From assembly GCF_028858725.1 (NCBI RefSeq), contig NC_084761.1:92653971-92717970 (forward strand): a stretch of DNA of 64,000 nt, in the 5' to 3' direction. The translations under genes and the position numbers were made by a program. Source of the stretch: Colius striatus (lineage: Eukaryota; Chordata; Aves; Coliiformes; Coliidae). Shown piece after piece: positions 51,324 through 64,000 of this stretch (positions within the stretch are counted from its first letter, which is position 1; every line of letters starts with the position of its first letter). The notes beneath the pieces were generated by a model that did not search any database, had not been told where the DNA came from, and worked only from the letters and a program-made list of their open reading frames with translations.

Positions 51324-52022
51324 AGAATGGTAGGGGTTGGAAGGATCCTTTAGAGGTCATCTAGTCCAACCCCCTTGCAGAAGCAGGGTCACCTTGATCA
51401 GGTCGCATAGGAACATGTCCAGGTGGGTCTTGAAGACCTCCAAGGAGGGAGACTCCACACCCTCCCTGGGCAGCCTGTGCCAGGGCTCCCTCACCTCACA
51501 GTGAAATAGTTTTTTCTTATATTTAAGTAGAACTTTTTGTGTTCCAGCTTCATCCCATCAGCCCTTGTCCTGTTGCTAGCTACTATAGAAAAAAGGGATG
51601 TCCCAACCTCCTGACACCTACCCTTTAGATATAAATGTTAATAAGATGTCATCTTCTCCAGAATAAACAGCCCCAGTTCCCACAGCCTTTCCTCATATGA
51701 AAGATGTTCCAGTCCCCTGATCATCTTGGTGGCCCTACACTGGACTCTCTCCAGAAGTTCTCAGTCCCTCTTGAGCTGAGGAGCCCAGAATTGGACACAG
51801 GACTCCAGATGAGGCCTCACCAGGGCAGAGTAGCGAGGATGAAGAACCTCCCTTGATCTGCTGGCCACACTCTTCTTGATGCATCCCAGGATGCCATTGG
51901 CCTTCCTGGCCATGAGGGCACATTGCTGGCTCATGTTTAGTTTATTATCAATCAGGACTCCCAGGTCTCTCTCTGCATACATGGCAGCTTTTCCCAAGTG
52001 TGAGGTAGACATCACACAGTAG
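51324..52022 (-). mobile_element. CR1 LINE copy, 0.7 kb, relatively intact
   Basis: The plus strand opens AGAATGGTAGGGGTTGGAAG, the antisense of a CR1 3' end. On the minus strand 52015-51761 is an 84-codon frame containing [20 protein letters not shown] and [14 protein letters not shown], the mid part of the CR1 reverse-transcriptase ORF. The rest shows frame damage downstream. Close similarity with the copy at 40498-40928 indicates the same subfamily, and this copy retains the segment that one lost. It is 5'-truncated and not functional. Confidence 0.94.
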
Positions 52023-53194
52023 AAAGCTCAGAGGTGCTTGTTTGAAAATGTTACACATGTTAGGGGATGCTGGTGTCACAGTGGGCACTGCGGTCTGCAA
52101 GGCCAAACACACAAAAAAGAATATTGGACTTGAACCTCACGTCAGTGAGACGTGGTGAGGTGAGGGGAGGCCTGGGGATATTGTGTGGTGGCTGACCCTT
52201 CTCCCTTGGCAGTCCCACTCATTTGTGATAGTGGAGTCAGGCTTCGTGGGTTTGGGCAAACAGTTTTACTGAGTGAGAGGTAGTTGATTTGTTATTGGGG
52301 TATGCTACAGAAGCCTTCGGAGTGCAGTCTATTCCATTTAATGGAGAAGCCATAGCATACAGTAGAAGGGATGAAATATTGAAAAAGTGAGCCAAGTAAA
52401 TGTTACAGTAGCATGCTGGAAGCTCCAGGAGGGTATGGTCTGTATCTTCAGCTCAGAGAAAAACCTCACACAAGGAAATAATCAAGTGTCTCGTTAGTAA
52501 CAGGCAGAACTCAAATTTCAGTTACATATGAATTACAAACCTTTGAATCATCACTACTTAGTCCTAGCTTGAATGTGAGTACCTGGAGAGTACTGAATCT
52601 AAAATTAGCTCAAGCATTGCAAGCCTAAGTCACAAATGTGATACCTACTGTAACCAAGACTTAATTTTGCCTTTTGTACCACACAAATGCATGCTGGTGT
52701 TGAGCTAAAAATCGAAGAAAAACCCTGCAGCCAAGGTTTGTCCTCAAGAGACCAAGATATTTTGCTATACCACAAGCCAAAAAATAAATTAATTTAAGGT
52801 CAACCTTTGAGTTAATACCGAACATTTCCCATGGACAGAAGCTTTGGGAAAGGATGAGGAGGGAAACTTGTAGTTCCTTCTTTCTATTGGACATAGCAAC
52901 TATCACAGACATTCCTTGTACCGAACAGCAATATTGCTTTAGATTTAGGAAGACATTACTGTACTGGTTACTTAAGAGATGAAATCTAGAGGCATTTTTC
53001 TCAGTAATAGTACTGGAAACAGTTAACAAGTCTAGTTTTATCAGAAGCTGACTGTACTTGTGTGAGAAAATGTCTTCTTAGGGTCGATAAATTTGAAGTG
53101 AGAATAGACTTCTCTTGGCTAATACAGAGAACCTTACTGAAGGAAGGTTAAGATGTGGAGATGTTAAGATGTGGAGAAATTCTTGCAAATGTCT
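52023..53194. other. Non-coding stretch between two CR1 copies
   Basis: A less AT-rich patch at about 52070-52260 has several purine-rich words (GTGGTGAGGTGAGGGGAGG). I could not assign it to a repeat family. A 122-codon minus-strand frame at 53029-52661 has no recognisable domain. A short tandem duplication (GTTAAGATGTGGAGA at 53147-53161 and 53163-53177) is seen just before the next CR1 piece. Confidence 0.5.
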
Positions 53195-53790
53195 CTTGTA
53201 GATTAGAATCACAAGCCTGTAGTGTGTAAAGGACCTCTGAAGCATATCTCATCCAACCTCCCCATCAAAGCAGAACTGTTGACAGCATGAGTTCATGCCA
53301 GCTTTGACTTTGTCTGCCTCATTTTAGAGACCTCTGGGGTGCAGCTTCTACTGTCTCTCTGGGAAACCTAGTTAGACCAGTTCTCTAGTTTATCAAGTTT
53401 CCTTTGATTTGAAGCTTTACCATAGGGAATATCAACCTCTTCCTTTCCAAGCTTGACATTGTCATTGTATTTGCTATAGACGCTTTCTGTGTCTTCCTCC
53501 TGGTTACTGGTAGAGATATCAAATAGTAACTCCTGTAGTTGCTTGGCTTATTACATGCCACCAGCTAAGCCACTGATTTAATCACTTTGGGTTCAGTGAT
53601 GCAGCCAATTTACAACTCATCTAACCCCTTGATGCGGCTTGTGCTTCCTCATCTTCCAAACAAGACTGCTGTGAAATGTGATGCTTTGTCCAAACAGCAG
53701 TCTTTTGTCACAGGAAGGCATTTGGGTTGGTGATGTGTGATTTGCCTTTGGTGAATCCATGTTGATTGTACATAAGTACTTTCTCCTTCA
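53195..53790 (-). mobile_element. Ancient CR1 LINE copy
   Basis: The plus strand begins AGAATCACAAGCCTGTAGTG and shows antisense CR1 landmarks in order, through CATCCAACCTCCCCATCAA, to a segment near 53735-53770 (TTTGCCTTTGGTGAATCCAT GTTGATT) that matches the CR1 reverse-transcriptase region on the opposite strand. Divergence is high and internal parts are missing or unrecognisable. It is the oldest-looking CR1 copy on this side. Edges are approximate. Confidence 0.7.
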
Positions 53791-56700
53791 TGCGTTTCTC
53801 TGCCTCTGTGTCTTTATACTTCAATATAAGCATTTACTTCACCCTAGTGCATGCTACAATAATTAGCGCATATGTGTATGGTCTCTGGGATCCCTTCCCA
53901 CGCCAGCTTCCCTGCAGTACAAAAAACCAGGTTTTTGCTTGGATTTTTTAGCAAAATTTAGAAAAATCACTTAAACCATATTTCTTCTTTGTTTTTATAA
54001 GGAAGCAAAATATTTTTACAAACTAAACTGTAACAAAAATAAGCAGAATTTGAATAGTAAGTAAAAATCGCAGGCGGAAACCTACATGTTATAGTACTGA
54101 GTAACTTCAGTGCTGTAGTGGTGTAACTTGTGATGGTTTGGGAGAGTTTTCTCTGAAGAAAACCCACAACAGAACAGAGAATTGACTCAAACTTGGCTTT
54201 CTTATGATTTGCAAGATTTGTATGTTTAGAATACATATTACTGTGTGGGAATACAGTGCTCTCAGGCTTGGCTGGCTGTTGTCTTGTTCCTATTGAAGCA
54301 ACCTTGAAAATTAAAGGAAAGCAGGAATTATATGAAAAGAACAGAATTCGCCTCTAGCAAAACATGTTTACAGTAACAGCTGCTCTCAGAGGATGCTCAT
54401 AGAATAGTTCATTTTTATTTTTTATCTATGTAGCTGGTAAAGAATCAAATCAATTGACTTGGATATATAGGGAACTAGTGTCAGTGTTCTGATAAACAGC
54501 TGCTTTTTCCCAGTTGAGGGTTTTTGGAGAGTTTATGAATGCTTTTGTGGACTGAAATGTAGCAATAGGTAACAGTAGTAATCAAGTTGGTGTTTCCTAC
54601 ATAGTTATGGGGAAGAAGGTTAATATTTTTTGGTGTGTCATAGACAGGCATTTAAAGTTTTTAGGGCATCTGCATGTTATATCTTATTTTGGTGACTTTT
54701 TTTCTGTCTTACACAACAGAAGGTGTGGTGTCTGTGATTCAAAGTCAGCTAAGTTTACTGTTGTGGATTAAACTATTTTTTTAAAGCCTATGTGTTTTAT
54801 TTGCTGTATGATTTGTTTGTTGTGCCTGTCTTGTATAAATGCCATCAGCAAAAAGCTCGATCACAAGCAGAGATCTAAAACTCTGTATAATTCACGTATT
54901 TAGTGCTGAAGCTCTGGCTAGATGAAGTTATGACTGTGCTTCTGAATCAGCACAGAAAAATCAAATAAACTGAATTGAGTAAGTCTAGTCCTTTGAGCTA
55001 CACAAAATTCTTTTAGGTAAAAACATACCTAGTATAAAAGAAAATCCCAAACAACAAACAAATGTGTGAGCACCTTCTGGACACTTAGATGGACAGATGT
55101 CCTTTGGGTTACGTATGTCTCTTGAATTTCCAATTCCAGCCTTTCCACTACCACTAAGTTCATAAAAGCTGTTGAATTGCATTAGTATTTATATGCTACT
55201 TGAAACTCAGTGAAGCTGGACTAATTTTTCCTGACACAATCTGATATCTCTGACAAGACAAGGTGAAAAAAGCTCTGAAAGATATAACAGCTCAGGAGCA
55301 ACTTAGGTTTTGGGTTGGTTTTTTTTATTCCAGTTGTTTCATCTGTGCTTGTGTGATGATGCAGCATGATAAAATTTTGCTTGTGTTCTGTTTATTTGCT
55401 GTTAGAGATGAAATCTGTGAATCCTGAGCCTTCTGTCAACTATTGAATATGAAAAAAAGCCAATGCTTGTATATGCATTTCAGGTTCTTGTTCATTTTAC
55501 TCAGAAAACTAACATATATTGGGATTTATCCATTCTCTTCTTGGTGACCTTCATATTATGCTTCCACAGTTGCATTTAACAATGGCTTCATTTATCCAGC
55601 ATTGTGTTGGAGAGTGCTGCACCTCATTTTCTGAGCTTTTTTCTGGGCGAATAGAGTTTATCCCTGGAAGACTGAGGTGCATTCTTCACCAAGAATATAT
55701 AGTATGAAGCTTGTTTTTTTTGACCAAATGTTTCTAATGCATGTGAGATGTTTCTGGGTTAAGTCCCATCCACCTTGTCACAATTTAACACCTAATGTTG
55801 GTTTTTAAATCTTCTGCCATGTGCAGAATGTTCTAGGGATCTGTTTACCCTAACAATGTATAAAAAAGAAACATTGTTTCAACGTCTATATTTGTTCTTC
55901 CCACTGGAAACAGAATCTTGTGCCTCTCCACAAATGTTGGCTATTACCCATTGCTATTATATTTTACAACAGTGTGTGTTGACTGCTGTCTTTAAAGCCT
56001 GTAGGTTTTTAGACACATACACCGAGAAACAACTTAGGTATTGTAAGTATTGTACTTCTCAAATACAACATGAAAGCATATAATGGGTTGAGGAACAAAA
56101 AAATCTGTGTATTAAGAGTTATTTAACAGCTTTTTAAATTAAGTTGTGATAAAATGCATGTGAAATATAAAGCAGAAGATTCTGAAGCAGGGGAATAAGG
56201 TATAGCTGTCATGTATCACCTCCAGAGCTCTGTGCTGAAAGTAAAATAGCTTAATCTGCTGTGACTTAAAATATCTGTAAAATACCTAATAAAAGTGAAG
56301 TTATAGAGGTGTTTGTTGTGTTTTATGCTGTATTTAACACTGTATTAGGGTTTGGTACTGCAATACTTTCCATTTTCTCTAATAAATCCAGAATGTACAT
56401 TCAGTACTATATTGCATATTTGTTGCTTCTGCTTATGACCCTTTTACTATCAGAGTCAATGAAATGAATCACTTGTGGAAGACACCCTGGGGACAAGTTC
56501 TCTATTAAGATGACTTAACAGGTCTTTCATGTCTCCAGATTGTACAATAAGAACAAGTCTAATGTCATCTTGGGTGGAATTTCTGGATGCACAAGGTGTC
56601 TGAAATATCTTTGGTAATTTTTTTCTTTTGAATGTAACAATTTAGCGTGTTGTAACAGAGAAAAATATTTGGAATGATTCTAATAAACAGGGAATTGATG

Positions 56701-59700
56701 CCTATAACAGAAGCATGTGGATTAAATGAGTTTTATCTTCAAATTGGTAGCAGATTATTAGGTGTGTATATACACCTACACGTCTTCAGAACTGAGTTTT
56801 TTGTGCTCATGTATCAAAAACTATGTGTGCTGTTATTCCATTGTTTTTGTCAATGTTACACAGCTATAATCAGGTCTTTCTTCTGGGTCTTGCTCTTAAT
56901 TGCAGCACTCAGTAAATTTCCTGAATACCTTGATATCTTACTCTGCCCCAGAAGTGCCATTAATTAATATGTGCAATATTTCCTCATAGAAGTAATCTAT
57001 CCTTATAAAGTAATTTAATTGGAGTTGATTGAATAGGTTGCAGAAGAAGGCTGTAGCTAGTTTTAGACCAGCCATGCAGTGCTTAGTTTTCTTGCAGCAC
57101 ATACCAAATATAAATCACATTTGGACAAGGAAGACACAATAAATATGTGCTAGAAATGCTTGAGTCAGTAACTTGTAGCTGGATTTTTTTTTGGGTTAAG
57201 AAAAATACATCTATCAATGTAGAGATACTGTTTACTTTGCCAAAAAGGAAGTGCTACAGGCATTTCTGGAGTGCAGTGCAGTTGTGAACAATAATCAGCA
57301 TATTACACTGTAGTTTATGATGGGAAGTTATGAAGACAATACCATTTTACAGTGCTTCACAGTTACAGCTGATGCTTTCAGTTGTTTATAGTTGAGAGGA
57401 ATGGAATGGATGGGAAGGAAGATATAACAAAAGGTAAAAATGAAATGTGGTTCCCTTTTTCTGAAAAGAGAAAAAAAGTCACTGAAAACATTACAAATAC
57501 ATTTCTAGGATCTTTTCTGGAAAAGACTGCTCTAGCAGGCACAACTCTATGACACGTTTGTCAATAGAAGACAGCTGAGTTAGTACGGCTGTCACTGGGA
57601 GAGAAGACAGTATATATTTTATCTTCAAGAAGAAACACTGTCCTTTGGAACAACTGTGAGAGGATCGATATCAAATAGTAAGGGCTTTTTTTACTGCTTT
57701 ACTCTTTTTTTGTACACTGAGAGAATTTATGTTGTGAGGGAACAAAGTTCTAATCATTGCAGAAGTAGCAAACAGATTTTAAACTGGTATCTTCCAAGTC
57801 TTTTCATGACTTGCAGGTTCAATTTCCCGTGTTGGCAATGTGACTATTATCAGACTTAAGGCATCTGAAGTTCAAATTTTCACCATCTTTAAAAAAAAAT
57901 CTGTCTAGGGATAATGATATCTGAATAAAATATCTTTGCTACTCTTATGTAAATGAATTTCCAGGAAAGAAGTAAAAACTTCATGTTTGATTTTACTCTG
58001 TTCAAATGAGCTTAAAGCAATCCTAGTAGATAGATACTGATACAATGTTTATATTTATTATGCATTCAATATCTTAGGCCTTTATAGAGGGACTATTTAT
58101 TTTCATTTATGTTAGTCTCTTTAGGGACTTCAGTGTCTCAGTCAATCAAGGGCTGGGAAAAATGTATCATCTCCAGGTTGTTACTGTCAAACCGGAGTAA
58201 ATTATTAGGAGGAGACATCAAGGTATCACTGATTAGAGAGACACTGTCACATTCCTCAGAGCTCTTTTTACTGGTTGATGTAAAAGTAAGGAGTCCTGAG
58301 GTGCCTGTACTCATGTGTCTCTTGGTATTTCTTTTGCCTCTCTGATTTTTTTCCTTCAGACTAAAAAGCTTAAAACACTTGGATAGTAATTGGACTGTAA
58401 ATTATTCTAAATCAGAGGCACACAAGCACAATCACTTGAATCTCGTTAGGTATGATCCTCCATTTTAAGCTTGTATAATAAAGGTGAGACCACCTGAAAA
58501 TCTGCTATGCTGAACACACTAGAGTAGAACTCTGTGTCATTGTGGGTAGAAAAAGAAGGGGAGTTGGTCTCATAGTGATGGTTTTTCATCAAAGTTATTT
58601 AAAAAACAAAAAAACATGTGAGTTTTTACTTTCCAAGGTTTTGAGGTTTGTAGTTATGACGTTTGTTTAGTTTTGTTTTTCTTTTCTGAAGCTAGGAATA
58701 CTTAATCTTTTGTTAATATTTTGGATTCCAACAAAATAAGTCTTGATCATGTTTCTGGAAAAATCTACAGTTTGCCCAGTGACCTGTTCTTGATTGCACC
58801 TTGAGTTTGAGGCTGCTGTTCAACAGCACTGTGGCATGATATTCTTGGGAAGGTGAAGTGTTGCTGGTTTCAGTGGTCTGGAAATGATTGTTTCAGCATA
58901 ACCACAGGAAATTTGCGATCTGCACAATAGCACCATGACATCCCTTCTTTGCCTTCCCCCTGATCTTCACCCATGAGCTCGCACCAGAGCCTTCTCTCCA
59001 TTGCCAAGCAAAGCATCCTCTTAAGTCTCCACTTTGTCCAGAAAGGACTGCTGCTGCCCATCTGTGGCTTTCCTGGATGTCCCTAGGAATGCTCTGTAGC
59101 TTGACCAGCTTCCTAGGAGGTGTACATGTATCAAGGTGTACACTATTTTTCCACCCCTTTGCCGCCTTTGAATTTGGCTTGGTTTAGTTCTGTGGAGACC
59201 GCAGCTGCGTCGCTTGCTTGAACTGACCCCTGGCAAGGCTCTAGCAGAGCAATTCCTTAACTTTTTGGCAGCAGGTTAGCAGGAGACATCACACACATTT
59301 TCTAGGAAACCATGTTACTATTAGATTGTTATTAAAGCTCTAATCTCGTAAAAACATAAGAACATACTTTATACTTCTATGTATTATGTCTCTAAAGATG
59401 ATGAATCTTACTTTTTCATTAACCTCTTGCAGGGTTTGTGTATTGATGAAATGGCAGATGCTGGGAGGAAATTTGCCATAAATACTTAAAAAAACCTCTG
59501 AACAAGCCAAACCATAACATTCTCTTTCATTAGCTAGACAGATTGAGCTGCTTTTCCCCCCTCCCCTTTTCTGCTAAGAATATTTTTCAGTTTTCTGATT
59601 TTCCCAGTGTATTTTCTAATGAATCTTCTTTTTTGATGGTTTTTTAGTGAGATATAGGCTCTAGGTCTCTATGAGTCTAGCAATCATGCTTCCAGTGCTT

Positions 59701-60365
59701 ACAGGCTTCTTATTTTCTACATTTGATGTTCATATGCCAAAATATTTCATTTCATACACAGTAAAGTTCTATTAAAATATATTTGTTGTTTTATCAGTAG
59801 TAAGTGGGTCAATGCATTTAAAATATCATGTTGCTGCTTTTATCTATATTTCAATAGATCTGCCTGTACTCTGTAGCTGATGTCCTGATTGTTCCAGCAT
59901 CTCAGAACAATTAATATAGCTTTCATGCAATTTTCAGGGTGGAAAAAGAAAAACACAGCTTCTTTAAAGGTGTGAAAAGATTCCCTTGGTAATCTATGGG
60001 AACAAGAAATTACTAAGTGTGTATGCTCTGAAATAAAAGGTGCTTCATGACAATAAACTTCTGGAGTCATTCCCAGAGGATTAGCCTAAAGGACTTCAGT
60101 TATATTTGTACAGTGCCAGCTATGATCTGAGATATGAAGACAATCTAAATATTGTTATAATGTCAAAAACAAAGAATTCTTAAACTGGTCCATGCCTCTT
60201 TGAAAGACAGTAATAGATAGAAGTAATAGCTCACTTCGGTGTACAAAACTCCATAGGTTATTTTATGACAAAAAACAAATGCCCTAAATAATTTCCTGGA
60301 GTTCTCATGATGTTTGCCAAAATGACAAGGACATAGTCAACATCATTTTAGACAATATCTAAGCA
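53791..60365. other. Non-coding AT-rich stretch
   Basis: About 6.6 kb of AT-rich DNA without a recognised gene or transposon. T-rich and A-rich runs are scattered. Open frames up to 97 codons, such as one at 56674-56967, show no known domain. Confidence 0.55.
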
Positions 60366-60457
60366 AGTTGTAGTTCTAGATGAACATGTTTTTAGCAGGG
60401 AGATTGGACTAGGTGATCTCTCAAGGTCCCTTCCAACCCCTACCATTCTATGATTTT
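60366..60457 (+). mobile_element. CR1 LINE 3' tail, severely 5'-truncated
   Basis: Only about 90 bases remain: the end of the coding part (TTCTAGATGAACATGTTTTT) and the 3' end GATTGGACTAGGTGATCTCT ... CCTACCATTCTATGATTTTA. The tail is like that of the copies at 40498 and 51324, so it is the same subfamily. It shows the extreme 5' truncation common in CR1. Confidence 0.9.
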
Positions 60458-62496
60458 AAGTGGTGCTCTAGGAGTCCTGCAACTTGTGGTCAGACAGCAG
60501 GCCGTTTGCTTACATGTAGCAGTGAACAGGCAATTGTTTAATAGCTTAAAACTTGATTCTGTTTTGTTGAGAAGACAGTGTGACACAGCCATTTTGCCTT
60601 ATCTGCTAATTAATTTTACAGCTCTTTTCCTGGTGCAACCTCAGAGTGATAAAGCTACCCTGCATCTGATTCTATTAGGTACAATTTTTATTGTAAGACC
60701 TGTAATAAAACTGCTTTCGATTTGTTGTTTTTCAAGTTTATTTTAGATCTTAAAACCTTGAGAGATACTTTCCTGTGCATTTGTTATTATGTATTTGAGA
60801 ATAAAAAATACTGTGTTTGCAAATGGGGAGGTTACTGCTTTGTAGCTGTAGGAAATCCTTTCTATTTTCTGATGTATGTACTTATTCAGAATCTATACAA
60901 TGCATTTTCTTTATTGCTGTTTTTAGAACAAAAGACCTTTGTATGAACTTTGTGTTACTACTTCAGTAAAAATGTTGAAGCGAGTGAATTTAATGAATGC
61001 CAACATTTTCACACTGTAATTGTGTAACTGGCTATTCCAAGTTATTTTTGGAATTGTGAGTTGTTCATTCTAATTTAACTTTCAGAATAAGCAGCAGGTA
61101 TGATAAGTTTAAATACAATATAAAGATTCTTATTTAAAGCCAATATTTTCAGAGAAGAAAATCCGTCTGTGCTTTATAGTTTAATATTCAGTAATAACCA
61201 ATGTTCAGTATCTCTTGTAATTCCTTAAATCCTTCTTCTATATTTACTCTCAAAGTTTCCCTAAACCAGTTGTGTTTATCTTGATTATATGCTCTTGCTG
61301 TTTTCATCTTCTGAATGTTGAAAGTTGAGTTTAGACGTAAAGTTTTTTATTGGTATCATTTTTGCTGAATATTTTCAAACATTGTTATATTTTAAAGAAG
61401 ATTGTGAGTAGTGATTAAAAAACCTAGTGATAAGAACAGCTGTAGTCTTCAAATATTTAACCAAAAAGAGGTTTTTAAGGGCCAGAGTTTGATGGAAAGC
61501 CAACTCATAATGCACAGACGAAAACTTGATAAAATACAGGTGGTTTAAATCTCGTCCTTATAGGGTCTACATCTCTTATCCTTCTTGTTAATCCATTGTC
61601 CACTTTCAACTGTGGAAACTTCTGAGAAATTAATCTTCTCTATTTTGTTATTCCATTTAATGATCTCAACCAAAGCATCATTTGAACAATAACTAACTAG
61701 ATTGAGACATGTTTCTTTGAATAACAGGCTTTTTACAGTTGTTTTATATGGATGCTTTATTCTTGTCTTTTGTCCATTTAAAAAAACTTGAAAGCAATTA
61801 ATGGTCTTACTGTAGGGAAGTCCTTTTCTGAAATTCATTGGAAGTTAGCCTTTGGTTTAAGTTTTAATTTTGCAATGGAACTAGAGGACTTCCTCACTAA
61901 TTCTTTTGTTCCTTTATTTAAACTTTTCTCCTAAGTGATATAGTATCTCAGATGTTCACATTTCCATAGTGATTGTCCAGATATGTTGACTGGTTAATGT
62001 CTAGCTTATAACTACAATGCCTAGTACTGAAGAGATTATTTCTTATTCTTCAAATAATTTCTGGTAGCTATATTTCTGTTCCTGAAAACAAACTTACTTC
62101 CAATATTAAGCTTTTAAAGGAGTTGCTCACATAAGGGAAGCAATACTGAAAGTGCTACAAAATGAATATTGATTCTGTGAAAAGCAGCTGTATAAGGTCT
62201 TAGTTTTTTTTCTTAGATACTTTGTTTTCTGTCCCATCTTTGAGTAATCTTGAAACAACCATATATATGAATGAACATATTAATCAACTGGTCTAAATGT
62301 CAAAATTAGAATGCCTTTGAGTTTAAATAACCAGTAAGTATTTCAGATGTGCCAATTTCACAAACCCACTGGGAAATTTGTAATGAAGATACTTGAGAAT
62401 TTAGACTCTTTTATATTTAGACTCCATATAGATATCTGTATATAGATATAAACCCAGGTTATTTTAGATGAACGTGTTAACATCAGATCAGTAATA
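60458..62496. other. Non-coding AT-rich stretch
   Basis: No recognised gene, RNA or transposon. Two open frames of 97-98 codons (60450-60746 plus, 61838-61545 minus) contain no recognisable motif and overlap no sign of splicing. Confidence 0.55.
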
Positions 62497-62838
62497 AGTA
62501 CCTAAAGGGCCCTACAGGAAAGCTGGAGAAGGGACTATATTACAAGGGCACGTAGTCATAGGACAAGAGGTCACAGCTTCAAACTGAAAGAGGGTAGTTA
62601 TAGATGAGAGATTAGAAAGAAGCTCTTCCCTGTAAGGGTGTTGAGGCACTTGAACAGGATGGCCAGAAAGGTTGTGAATGCCCCATCTCTGTAAGTGTTC
62701 AAGGGCAGGTTGAATGGGGCTTTGAACAACTTGGTCTAGATGCCCCTGCCCAAGGCACAGGGGTGGGAGTTAGATGAGTCCAAGGCACAGGGGTTGGAGC
62801 TAGATCCCTTCCAAGCAAAATCATTCCATGATTTTATG
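62497..62838 (+). mobile_element. CR1 LINE 3' end, old, with internal 30-bp duplication
   Basis: The plus strand has CR1 landmarks GGAAAGCTGGAGAAGGGAC, GGACAAGAGGTCACAGCTTC, AGATTAGAAAGAAGCTCTTC, and near the end AGATCCCTTCCAAGC followed by CATTCCATGATTTTATGGA. A 30-bp unit starting CCAAGGCACAGGGG is present at 62750-62779 and again at 62780-62805. It is diverged from the 40498 and 51324 copies and belongs to an older CR1 group. Confidence 0.85.
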
Positions 62839-64000
62839 GACTTCAGCCTGCTTTTAGATCATGGCAAATATAAGGCTAAGTGAATTGGTCAAGAATCTTA
62901 TTTCCATTACTTCTCAGTCTTTAATTGAATATTCCATCATTCAGGTCATATCATCCACAAGTGAGATGTATTCACAAACAGGATGTGATTTAAGCAAAGG
63001 TAATTTTCAAAATTGGAATAGGAATATTTTATAATGCAATTAAATATTGACCTTTTTCACTTTGTTTTTTACCTTCAATATATGCATTCTCTCAAATTCC
63101 ATTGGCAAAAAGGATTAAAAAAGTAATTTATTGTTTAAAAATGATCAATTTTGGCATGTGGGTATAATTTTTTACAGTTAAGAGATAATTATACATTGCA
63201 TTTTTCCATTATCTTTAGATAGTAACATCTGTTTCTGCAAAGCTCTGATGTGAAGAGTATTACTTCTAGAAATGTTTCATAAAGATAGAGAATAGCTCAA
63301 TAGTGTTAATTTAGGAAGTTTTACTTCATCACGAACCCCTCTGTTTTGCATAAAGTATTTGTTAAATTTCATTAAATGAAGTATGAAAGGGATTTTTTTT
63401 TTGAAAATACACCTTTACTAATTAAAACCTTAAGTTCACAGCATCTCCTTTATTTTTCACATGCATTACTAAATCATTATTGCTGTTGATGTTTGCTTAG
63501 CTATGATAATAGTATGTTGCATATGGAAATTAAGAGTGTTGCAAAATGCTTTGGTTTTTTTATCACACAGAGGGTTAAGTACTGAAGACTTAGAGGTAAT
63601 TTTATAATAAAATGTTAAAATATCAATAGTTACTATTGCTCTTGAAATGCTGAAAAGATGCATTTAGTGTAATATTATCTATTCAGTTTTGATGGAATGA
63701 TAATAATGAAGGAAGTTTCTTTGTAATTCAGACTTCCAACAATAGTTCTTGTAATTGGTTTCAAGCATGGCTTTTAGTATATAATAGGGGTCAGATATTG
63801 ATCTCAGGAAAGTAAAACTTTCTATGGGGATCATTAAATCATTTATTCTGTGCTGGCGTTGGTGTAAGCTATTGCTTAACTTGTCATTGTTATAGCCAAA
63901 ATCTCCTTTGAAATCATTTACTGCTCTATGGGATTTCTAACTGCACTAATTAATATGATTATTGGTTACTTCCTCATAATTAAATACCTAGGATGACTAT
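62839..64000. other. Non-coding AT-rich stretch to window end
   Basis: Very AT-rich with no recognised gene or repeat. Homopolymer runs (for example T near 63392-63401) are present. The single 64-codon minus-strand frame at 63663-63469 has no known motif. Confidence 0.55.

Noticed and set aside
52661..53029. 122-codon minus-strand frame
   Set aside because: No recognised motif, no splice context and AT-rich composition; it looks like chance.
1..64000. A new multi-gene system, CRISPR array or operon
   Set aside because: The window is vertebrate non-coding DNA with one split gene. No repeat-spacer arrays, ribosome-binding sites or gene clusters are present.
1..64000. tRNA, rRNA, snRNA or known microRNA genes
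   Set aside because: No A/B boxes with a clover-leaf, no rRNA words and no microRNA sequence were recognised by eye. A covariance-model search could still find one.

Overview
The window looks like nuclear DNA from a bird. It holds many 5'-truncated CR1 LINE copies whose 3' ends carry the avian signature (GGTTGGAAGGGACC on one strand, ATTCTATG units on the other). It also holds one ERVL-type long terminal repeat of the kind common in neoavian genomes, one large CpG island, and long AT-rich non-coding tracts. The species cannot be fixed from the sequence.

Left part (1-23584): the 5' portion of MAEA on the minus strand. MAEA encodes macrophage erythroblast attacher, the RING-type subunit of the CTLH/GID E3 ubiquitin ligase. 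Three coding exons are exact and in frame: exon 1 (23584-23516, residues 1-23), exon 2 (6087-5905, residues 24-84) and exon 3 (1804-1601, residues 85-152). Introns of 17.4 kb and 4.1 kb separate them. The rest of the gene (CTLH/CRA and RING-like parts) lies beyond base 1. Intron 2 carries the ERVL LTR; intron 1 carries five CR1 copies.

Middle (about 22960-25010): a CpG island of about 2 kb holding the MAEA promoter and, roughly 0.8 kb away on the opposite strand, a second promoter-like segment (CCAAT boxes, a TATAT box, then a possible non-coding first exon ending in a GTGAGT donor near 24447). In mammals CTBP1 lies head to head with MAEA, so this could be the 5' exon of CTBP1 or a divergent non-coding RNA. 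No CTBP1 coding exon was recognised.

Right part (25010-64000): 39 kb of AT-rich sequence with no recognised coding exon. It holds CR1 remnants (33.5, 40.5, 42.8, 51.3, 53.2, 60.4 and 62.5 kb), an (AT)n(AC)n microsatellite, two long G-tracts bracketing a CpG-elevated 1-kb patch (29.5-30.5 kb), and a 19-nt inverted repeat that may sit in a regulatory element (37.8 kb). It reads as a long first intron of the plus-strand transcript or as intergenic DNA. No tRNA, rRNA, CRISPR or bacterial-type feature was seen. The open reading frames not listed are short chance frames or pieces of CR1.
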